Source of the DNA: JAFMDF01 sp965222705
GTDB taxonomy: Bacteria > Bacteroidota > Bacteroidia > Chitinophagales > Saprospiraceae
Length of the DNA stretch: 64,000 nucleotides
Assembly: GCA_965222705.1 (NCBI GenBank)
Contig: CBDCUO010000037.1
Location: forward strand, 1-64,000
Direction of reading: 5' to 3'
How positions within the stretch are numbered: position 1 is the stretch's first letter; each line of letters begins with the position of its first letter. The position numbers were made by a program, and so were the translations under genes. This document shows, piece after piece, positions 58,601-64,000 of the stretch. The notes beneath the pieces were generated by a model. It did not search any database, was not told the DNA's origin, and saw nothing but the letters and a program-made list of their open reading frames with translations.

Positions 58601-61186
58601 TGTTCTACTGAGACTGTGGACTTGGCAACCTTATTAACCGGTACCATCATCGGCACAGTCGGTTACGGAATTACTTTCGGAAACTACACAGGTGGTCAAG
58701 TGGTCAGCCCTACGACCACCACCACTTATTATGTGCGGGATAGTGTTGCGTCGGGCTGCGTGGATACCGCAAAAATTATGGTAATGGTTAATCCACAACC
58801 CGCTATTACCGGACGAGATACGAGCATCTGTACGGGTGAGAGTGTAGATTTGGGGACCTTATTGACTGGAGATACCATCGGTACGGTAGGTTATGGTACG
58901 ACCTATGGAGATTATACAAGTAGTCAAATGGTTAATCCGACTAACACGACGACCTATTTTATAAGGGATAGTGTTGAAATGACAGGTTGTGTGGATACGG
59001 CAATTCTTACGGTGACGGTAATAGAAACGCCAAATTTGAGTACCCGAGACACAACGATATGTGCAGGAGAGTCGGTTGACTTAGCCGTTTTGACAGATGA
59101 TTTGAATAATTCAGCGGGAAGCGAAACTTATCATACCGCTCTTCCCACTTCAACTGGAAATCGATTAGCATCCAGTACGGTAGCTCCTTCAGCAAATACC
59201 AAATATTACGTCAGTAAAGGTATTGGGGATTGTAGTGATGTAGATTCGATTACGGTGAGCATTGCGGCTTTACCAATGGTAATCGCCTCGAACGATACGA
59301 CAATTTGTAACGGCGATACAGCCACCCTTAGTGCAGTAGGCAGCGATGGCACAAGCCCATACAGTTATGCCTGGAACAATGGGTTAGGCACAGGAGCCAA
59401 TAAAACTGCAACGCCTGGTACAACAACAACCTATACGGTGACGATCACAGATGCTAATGGCTGTACCGATACCGATCAAGTAGCGGTGACGGTGGCAGAT
59501 GTACCGCAAGGAACTTGCATCATCAGCCAGGATAGTAGTTCCATAGCAAAGGATACAACGGTATGCGGTGGCAACCAGACAAGTACAGGAACAGGAACTA
59601 ATTGGACAATGCCACCAGGGAGCCTCACGAGTAATGATGGGGATTCTACGCATATTACCCTAAGTGGGGATTCAGATTCTTTGGACATAACAGGGCAGGA
59701 CTGGAATATTCCAACCACGGCCATTATTGAGGGTATTGAAATTACAATTAGAAAGAAAGAAGGAGATTTATCAAATGGGAAAAAAATACAGGATAAGATC
59801 GTACAATTATTAGATAGTAGCTTGGCAGTAGGAGCTAATTTAGCACTAACTGGAGATTGGCCAGTTAGCGAAGGCACTTTTACTTATGGCGGTGCTAACA
59901 GCCTTTGGGGTTATTCTTGGACAGGTAGTAATATTAATGATTTGGGACTTCGCATACAGGTGACTACTTCTGGTGGTGGTAAAGATGAAAGAGCAGATAT
60001 AGACCAGGTTTGCATAAAAATTTATTATACCATTCCGCCAACGTACTGCGATACGGATTCGGGATTGAGCTTTAGTGTAAGCGGGGTAACAGGAGCGACG
60101 AGTTATTCATGGACGATCCCGACGGGAGCGACCATCAGTTCGGGAGATGGGACGAGTTCGATCACAGTGAATTTCAACAATGCCGTTGCTGCAGGGAGTC
60201 AACAGGTGTGCGTCACGCCAAACAATAGCTGTGGTAATGTTAGCCAATGCTGTATAACATTTCAAGTACTCGACTGCGCGCCACCTTGTTTCGATATTGA
60301 CAGCCTCCTCTCTGATCGAATCATCTGCTCTGGTGAATCGGTAGATACCCTCGCTGTGACGACCACTTCGTCAAATCCCGACAGCATCGCCTTCGTGTAT
60401 TTTACGACTCAGCAGACGGACAGCAGCGTGATTTATTCGAGTGGTACGGGCATTGATACTGTACAAATTGCAAACGGTAACGATACTGTTCGCATTTTTA
60501 ATTTAAATAACTTTACAAATACGAGTAACACGCCTGATACCTTTTATGTGTATGCCATTGCACACCCCACGCCAAGCGATAATACTTGCCGACCTTATGA
60601 CGAAATAAAAGTCATTGTCTATGCCTGTGATTGGGGTGATTTACCTGACACTACTGCAATGACTAATTCAGGTGATTATCAAACGTTCAATGCTAATGGC
60701 GGTGCCGTACATCAGATTATTCCCGAATTAAAATTGGGCAGCACTATTGATGGAGAAACGGATGGACAACCAAGTACGAATGCTCTAGGCGATGGTGCAG
60801 ATGAAGACGGGGTCGCTATCTTATCCAGCCTAAATATAAGACCAGGCGGTACTTTTCGATTGCCCTTGAAGGCGACCAATATCACCGGCGATACAGCTCA
60901 TTTGGAGGCTTGGATAGACTGGAATGGCGATGGCGATTTTGACGATATTGGCGAAATGGTAATAGATATAGACGATCTTAGTGGATTTCCTGCTTATTTG
61001 GAAATTACTGCTCCCGCCAATATCCAAACAGGTGGTTTGCTGGGTTTGAGGGTTCGATTGAGCAATACGAATAATATGACCCCGTATGGACAAATTAATG
61101 AAGGAGAAGTAGAGGACTATCTGATTGGGGTGGATTGTCCACAGGTATGCTTACCTGTAAAAACAGAAGCAATGAGAAAGAAGTAG
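52625..61186 (+). CDS. Giant secreted repeat protein (PKD/Ig-like, SprB-like, MAM, GEVED), 2853 aa
   Basis: Exported protein with a signal peptide (VFTFAFFVVNEIASQ). Residues about 25-1170 are a string of PKD-like/Ig-like domains with repeated Cys-containing motifs such as ANAGVDTVVCGG. An SprB-type repeat with GGSGGLSFLWSNGATTEDL follows (about 1180-1250), then a MAM-like domain (YTEGFESGLGNWVQA, about 1357-1515), a first copy of the shared C-terminal module (about 1560-1680), six 76-residue ITGRDTxIC repeats, a DNRLRE-like sandwich, and the shared module plus GEVED. The end is DCPQVCLPVKTEAMRKK. No type A T9SS domain is present. The SprB-like part suggests a role in adhesion or gliding (inference). 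Three repeat units are almost identical in DNA. Confidence 0.88.
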   Translation: MKLFFRYLWVFTFAFFVVNEIASQTCTVNSGNPEEFCENGSIYLNGTVSILNGDPSSVLWTVISQPMGANIIINNPNQPESSTSGTIVSGDYTFQIQQTCSDTSGTPSQQVTHTVNPLPTQAALPATIDSTCYDGNTSILIAGNTPAMGETVTWKIISGYDGTLTNANSSTVSFDPILNQRDCEEGDYHTTTLRYTISNGDCTTFDDVVVRYYYTVNSIYATAIPDNICGSPGCTDLYGACSLDGTGLWTATGPGNVTFSNPTEAYTRACVDAEGTYTFTWTVTGGCRPGVGSDTASFTGFGAGLTTTDAGPTQYYCDFPSTISLNATPLENGQTGLWSQLDGLPVTINNNTSPSTVVMGLQKGGGPYLFAWELFGTECSVYDTVRIIEKPDIVGYARNLKRCYTNQTGSWAFQIDALKKSDIDTLIFQTTPTQSIAINPTQYSIQAYVYEDKPSFPASFFGYCQFRNVASTTYVIGGDLTVVIDSTWLADNIGSCGEYIVFAIVIGTRDPGTYGMDISVSDGCETQSWSSLEKVGANGATIPNAGTDALLPCGVTTVQLSGNNLTTSGSGFAGQWNFITGPMDPFNDTARHQQTPILTGLTEGTYVFSYGWQTHGACDAEADEVTIVVNTGAPDTLIATVLTTTPCAAGPVQISANLPDNAASGAWTQISPTKTTEKIYPDTSSTYITLDNLVANTNYTYRWEVFNNCDTTHVDVTFSTGSVAGPSPAVLKDEYICYPAASTVDVQHVAVTSGTVTWTTLSMPSDDTSSPTFTSLTDSTTRVSSVEHAGVYEIEYKITGDSSCSSTTIDTIYLIYDYPVWFVEAGEDAQLCGVSFPYTMQLQGDTSRQEYVTSYWRLAAGPEAVIFADSSNNDSTVTFNGPGTYILEWRHFIYEACQTNSDFVTIEISGDAGPLADAGADSTMCGSDGVFNLNGNAYTAPDTAIWSIVSSTGSSVTFSNKNNPTSTASLSKPGEVVLRWTVFDSVGFCPPNQDEVILTWLLADASATDTSLCDVTSTTLIGNEVDDIADVKWSQVSGPNTPTIADDSASITVVSGLTSGTYEFEYKVSYHPDSLNPSCIARDTVAITITSFVQANAGVDTVVCGGSTVNLSAGNAGGNWSLISGTNSGTFGDTTAQNTTYGPLTADSSYIFRYTIGNGACVSNDNVVAYILEDWLLSSTDTTSTCGNSDGVVDLIVRGGSGGLSFLWSNGATTEDLAVAAGTYSVTVTAPGGCTATYTTIITNSDGPTATFATNPDPPCPGENFIITATGSGGSGSGYTFLWDDSTSTANRTVNTLNDTTYYVTVTDGDNCSSPVEAPVTLAIPPMVDLGPDTNVCSGSAITLIPTVSPIEYGTSFYTEGFESGLGNWVQATGDDGNWSRDSGGTPSSSTGPSTGANGSTWYLFQETSGGSTGDQVILESSRFDLTGRQYTTLSFYYHMYGASMGTLSVEVSTDSTIWSQIWSLSSNQGDQWFEANVDLSTYDGVDSLYLRFISARGTSFQGDAAIDDISLREQSYSYSWSTLDTTTTISVNPSNTTKYYLTVTDANGCEIVDSVSVEAGEGCCPAVNNLITDRFICTGELVDTLAVTTTVENPDSIAFVYFTMPQTDSSIIYSNGTGIDTVQVSATSDTVGIYNISGFTNAGSIPDTFYVYAIIHPKPTSNLCLLYEEILIVVNPLPSITGRDTSICGGQNIDLGTLLTGDTIGMVGYGTTYGDYSGNQTVSPTITTTYFIKDSIENAGCVDTAQITITVSNPSITGRDTAICSGESVDLGTLLNGDTIGTVGYGTTFGNYTGSQTVSPTSTTTYFVRDSAESLGCVDTAQITITVSNPSITGRDTAICSGESVDLGTLLNGDTIGTVGYGTTFGNYTGSQTVSPTSTTTYFVRDSAESLGCVDTAQITITVSNPSITGRDTAICSGESVDLGTLLNGDTIGTVGYGTTFGNYTGSQTVSPTSTTTYFVRDSAESLGCVDTAQIVVTVTAPFITGRDTTICSTETVDLATLLTGTIIGTVGYGITFGNYTGGQVVSPTTTTTYYVRDSVASGCVDTAKIMVMVNPQPAITGRDTSICTGESVDLGTLLTGDTIGTVGYGTTYGDYTSSQMVNPTNTTTYFIRDSVEMTGCVDTAILTVTVIETPNLSTRDTTICAGESVDLAVLTDDLNNSAGSETYHTALPTSTGNRLASSTVAPSANTKYYVSKGIGDCSDVDSITVSIAALPMVIASNDTTICNGDTATLSAVGSDGTSPYSYAWNNGLGTGANKTATPGTTTTYTVTITDANGCTDTDQVAVTVADVPQGTCIISQDSSSIAKDTTVCGGNQTSTGTGTNWTMPPGSLTSNDGDSTHITLSGDSDSLDITGQDWNIPTTAIIEGIEITIRKKEGDLSNGKKIQDKIVQLLDSSLAVGANLALTGDWPVSEGTFTYGGANSLWGYSWTGSNINDLGLRIQVTTSGGGKDERADIDQVCIKIYYTIPPTYCDTDSGLSFSVSGVTGATSYSWTIPTGATISSGDGTSSITVNFNNAVAAGSQQVCVTPNNSCGNVSQCCITFQVLDCAPPCFDIDSLLSDRIICSGESVDTLAVTTTSSNPDSIAFVYFTTQQTDSSVIYSSGTGIDTVQIANGNDTVRIFNLNNFTNTSNTPDTFYVYAIAHPTPSDNTCRPYDEIKVIVYACDWGDLPDTTAMTNSGDYQTFNANGGAVHQIIPELKLGSTIDGETDGQPSTNALGDGADEDGVAILSSLNIRPGGTFRLPLKATNITGDTAHLEAWIDWNGDGDFDDIGEMVIDIDDLSGFPAYLEITAPANIQTGGLLGLRVRLSNTNNMTPYGQINEGEVEDYLIGVDCPQVCLPVKTEAMRKK
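57653..59020 (+). repeat. Tandem 228-bp (76-residue) repeats, six copies
   Basis: The unit begins near ITGRDTxIC and contains GTVGYGTTFGNYTG and TTTYFVRDS. Copies 2-4 (57881-58108, 58109-58336, 58337-58564) differ by only a few bases; copies 1, 5 and 6 are diverged. A seventh, more distant unit follows. The identical spacing of 228 bp points to recent unequal crossing-over. Confidence 0.85.
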
Positions 61187-61215
61187 CAAGTTCAATATTG
61201 ATTTTCGATTGTTTA

Positions 61216-61223
61216 TATATTTG
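61216..61223 (+). promoter_or_regulatory. Candidate -7 box of the TPR-AraC gene
   Basis: TATATTTG matches TAnnTTTG and lies 91 bp before the ATG at 61315. No TTTG is found at the right distance upstream. Confidence 0.35.
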
Positions 61224-61314
61224 CAGCTTTAGGAACGATTAAAGAACAACTTATCCATTTGATGGACGTGATTCTTTGAATGTTCTTCAGTTGCATTTTC
61301 TACTATTCTGTAAT

Positions 61315-63013
61315 ATGAAGCACTTCCTACTCTTATTATTTATCATTTCAATGGTATCTGTAAATGCCCAATCTGAGAAAACAGATAGCCTTTGGGCGGT
61401 TTGGTATAACAAGCATTTAGTAGATAGTGCCAGATTTAATGCACTCTATTGGCTCATTTGGGATGTTTACTTACCTAGACAACCTGATTCGGCACTCTAT
61501 TATTCACAGGAACTAAAAAAGGCTGCTCATGCAGAAAAAAATATCCGCTGGGAAGCAAGGGTACTTACACTTCAAGGCATCTATTACGCCAAAAAAAGTA
61601 ATTATGCAAAAGCCATAAGAGCATTTAAACGGGGTTTGCAATTATGGAAGAAACCTTGTAATGGCAGTGCTTATATAAATATCGGGAATTGTTATGTGCA
61701 TTTAGCCGATTATGCAACGGCCCTGGAGTATTTCCAAAAAGCTCAGGCTGATTTCAAAGTATGCGGTAAGGAAAGAGGTTATTTTAAGGTTTATTACCAT
61801 ATTGCCGAGGTATTAAATGCCTCTGGAGCCTATGAACAAGCAGAAACAAATTATTTGAAAGCAGCAAGTTTATACAAAGAAGAGGATATAGAGTTGGCAC
61901 AAGCTTTTGTTGGCTTGGGGGAGGTAAGAATGAATTTGGGAGCTTACCAGGCAGCCTTCGACTACTTTACGAAGGCCTTAAAACTGGCCACTCAAAACAA
62001 GGATAAATATGCACAAGCTTATATTTATAACATTTTAGGAAAATTGTTTTATAAGAAAAAAAAATGGAAGCAAGCAAGGCAATATTTTGAAGTAGGTTTG
62101 GATATTTATGGAGAACTGGATAATAGAAAAGGCCTTGCTTTCAGCAATATCGAACTTGGAAGGATTGCACTCCAAAATCTACAGATCGAATCAGCCCTTA
62201 AGTATTGTGCAAAAGGATTAAAACTGGCAGAAGAGGCTACTCTTTTAAATGAGAAAAAAGATGCCTGTAATTGTCTATATAAGGCCCATGAAAATCAAGG
62301 TAATGCCCCAAAAGCTTTACAATATTTTGAACTTTTGAGCCAAACCAAGGACTCTTTATTCAGTTCGGAACGAACCAAAAAGTTGACTACACTTCAACTC
62401 AATTATGCCCACCAACAGGAAAAAACAAAGCTGGAAAACGAGAAAAAGTTAAAAGATATTACTATAGCCAACCAGCGCAGGACCATTGCCTTGATTTTAC
62501 TACTGCTGTTGGTTTTGGTAATAGGAGGAGGAGTAATTTATGCTCAAAAAAATAAATTGGGTGCTGCTTATGGTACCTTGGTTCAAAAAAGTAAAGAAAT
62601 CATTCGACAAGAAAAAGAACTCAAAAAAGTTAAAACATCCCTTATTTCAACTACTTATAATGACAAACAACTAACAGATTTGCAATCCAAAGTAATTATT
62701 GCATTAGAAGAAGAAAAAGCATTCCTGAATTCTGATATAACTTTATCCAAGTTGGCAACCAATCTGGACACGAACACCAGCTACTTGTCCAAAACCATTA
62801 ATTCTGTATTTAATAAAAATTTTAATACACTCATCAATGAATATCGAATTAAGCAAGTAATCAGCGATATTGAGGAAAACGCTCACGATATTTACACAAT
62901 TGAGACCTTAGCGAATAATGCGGGCTTTAAGTCCCGCTCTGCTTTTAATAAAGCCTTTTAAAAAGTATACAGGTGTTTCCCCTTCCGTTTATATTAACAA
63001 CCAAAAAGACTGA
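61315..63013 (+). CDS. Membrane TPR protein with AraC-type DNA-binding domain, one-base frameshift near the 3' end
   Basis: Sensor-regulator-type protein. Signal peptide (MKHFLLLLFIISMVSVNAQ), TPR repeats (about 45-370, e.g. YHIAEVLNASGAYEQAETNY), a membrane helix (IALILLLLLVLVIGGGVIYA), a short coiled coil and a C-terminal AraC helix-turn-helix (LSKLATNLDTNTSYLSKTIN, then IETLANNAGFKSRSAFNKAF). The frame as read stops at 62961, in the middle of the second HTH. Dropping one T from TTTT at 62956-62959 continues it as KKYTGVSPSVYINNQKD with stop at 63011-63013, the normal family ending, giving 565 residues. ATG at 61315 is preferred to TTG at 61276. Periplasmic TPRs with a cytoplasmic DNA-binding domain are known in Bacteroidota. 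Control of the giant genes is inferred from position only. Confidence 0.85.
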
Positions 63014-63046
63014 TAGCATCCTGACCTTTTATTCCTTTTCGCTATT

Positions 63047-63064
63047 GATTTATAAATCCGTACA
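63047..63064. repeat. Palindromic motif, copy 1
   Basis: GATTTATAAATC (a perfect 12-bp palindrome) followed by CGTACA. The same motif with TGTACA occurs at 63369-63386. Confidence 0.4.
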
Positions 63065-63173
63065 TATGTCTTTTTGATTCCGGCTCTTCAGGTATGTTAT
63101 TTGAACTATTCGTGTATGAATATTATTGATGAACCTATTTATCCCTAGATAAATACTTTTCCCTCCAAGAGCA

Positions 63174-63228
63174 AAGATTCTCTCTTATTATAGTAAGTCC
63201 TCGTCGCACAATGGCGGGGATTTTTTTA
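63174..63228 (+). repeat. Conserved intergenic element, copy 3
   Basis: GATTCTCTCTTATTATAGT, a hairpin (TCCTCGT against GCGGGGA) and TTTTTTT. Similar in order to 30464-30522 and 52100-52156. It lies 160 bp after the AraC gene. Confidence 0.5.
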
Positions 63229-63368
63229 TCTATCACTTCAATTCGAAAGGTCGTTTTTTCATCATTACCTAAAGTATATTTAAAATTGAGATAAGGACAT
63301 TTTTTGATGCCTCATTCTTCCTGTTTTGAAAATAGACTCCGGCTACGATGTATTTTTAATTTTTTCCC

Positions 63369-63386
63369 GATTTATAAATCTGTACA
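63369..63386. repeat. Palindromic motif, copy 2
   Basis: GATTTATAAATC followed by TGTACA, 322 bp after copy 1. It lies just upstream of the truncated surface-protein fragment. Confidence 0.4.
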
Positions 63387-63405
63387 ACCAGATTCCGCTA
63401 TTTAA

Positions 63406-64000
63406 GGCTTTGTCTCCTTTCAACGATTAGCAACCAGTTGCTATTTCATAGGAAATAATATTGATAGCACAGATACGGGTATCATTTCTTTTGATGCAAT
63501 TGCTCCGACTAGTAAACAGGAAGAAGCCTCTGTGGGGGTCATTGGAACGACTTACGGACTGGCATATAGTCGCGCTGCTGATATATTATTTGCTGCCGCT
63601 TATCAACGCCGATTTACGGGTTTTGGCACAGGAGGCATTTATGCGATTCCAAATCCAAAAAACAGCACTTCCCAAACCGCCTCCCTCTTTTTGGACATTG
63701 ACAGTTTATTTGGTGCAGATGCCTGCAGGAGGCGACCCGCATGATTTTATAACCGTTGAAGCTAATGGAAACGTTATAGACTCTGCTTCTTATGATGCGG
63801 TCGGGCGCATTGGGTTTGGCGACTTGGAGATTGACAGCGATTTATCTCATTTATATACGATCAATTTATTAACCAGAGAACTCTATAAAATTCCTTTAGG
63901 CAATGATCCCTCCAATCCCATAGCTCCAACTATGGCCAGCCAAGTTACGATAACTGATTGGAATGCCTGGACTAACCAAAATAAGCATCCTACTGGGCTA
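63406..64000 (+). pseudogene. Truncated giant-protein fragment (propeller part), continues beyond the window
   Basis: The frame opens after a stop at 63403 and reads LATSCYFIGNNIDSTDTG, then GVIGTTYGLAYSRAADILFA, matching the start of the propeller-like domain of the giants (VTTCYDLG...WGVAYHKSSDYIFA). There is no signal peptide, no SdrD-B domain before it and no credible start codon, so the 5' end is missing. At about 63717-63723 the frame shifts: it runs to a stop at 63744, while the continuation is in another frame (MPAGGDPHDFITVEANG, then GFGDLEIDSDLSHLYTIN). It is probably a decayed or recombined copy; the second half lies outside the window. Confidence 0.7.

Larger units (their letters stand above)
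63014..63405. other. Intergenic region after the AraC gene
   Basis: About 390 bp holding the third conserved hairpin element (63174-63228) and two copies of a palindrome with shared flank (63047-63064 and 63369-63386). No gene was accepted. Confidence 0.45.

Noticed and set aside
1..64000. tRNA, rRNA or prophage
   Set aside because: No cloverleaf, ribosomal RNA sequence or phage structural gene was recognised on either strand by eye; a covariance search was not possible.

Overview
The window looks like the chromosome of a member of the Bacteroidota, probably from the Saprospira/Lewinella side. It encodes a protein with a type A type IX secretion (T9SS) C-terminal domain, very large SdrD-B/GEVED/PKD-like surface proteins, a DksA-like protein of the Bacteroidota type without zinc cysteines, and promoters of the TTTG-N19-TAnnTTTG form. 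The taxon is inferred from gene content only.

Region 1 (1-21,455) is ordinary housekeeping. It holds two class A penicillin-binding proteins, a glycosyltransferase, a lone OppB/DppB-like permease, aroB, a DksA-like regulator, lspA, a TauE-type exporter, methylmalonyl-CoA epimerase, aconitase (broken by one frameshift), proB, an envelope operon (NodB deacetylase, LolA, lipoprotein), an SDR, and lysS-uppS. Two clear intrinsic terminators (10467-10510 and 12522-12556) separate transcription units.

Region 2 (21,673-30,354) is a drug-efflux-type operon: a TetR regulator, TolC, an HlyD-like adaptor, two ABC ATPases and two ABC-2 permeases. The gene set resembles E. coli CecR-YbhGFSR plus an outer-membrane channel. 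Two matching palindromic operators lie in front of tetR and tolC. Two unrelated genes, a DUF4143 ATPase and a Uma2 nuclease-fold protein, sit inside the operon.

Region 3 (30,355-64,000) is a cluster of giant secreted proteins of 3890, about 1925 (reconstructed) and 2853 residues. A T9SS cargo protein lies between the first two, and the truncated start of another family member runs off the right edge. The three giants share a C-terminal module and GEVED domain ending in a tail of the form DCPQ-x-CLP. They show internal DNA duplications: a 730-bp ungapped repeat in the first and three near-identical 228-bp repeats in the third. The second is split by an IS1-like element with a 9-bp target duplication and an A8 frameshift site in its transposase; removing the element restores the reading frame exactly. 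A membrane TPR-AraC regulator lies after the third giant and may control the cluster (inference). A short conserved intergenic hairpin element recurs three times around these genes.

No tRNA, rRNA or CRISPR array was recognised. Three single-base reading-frame breaks (aconitase, the AraC protein and the last fragment) may be assembly errors or real mutations.
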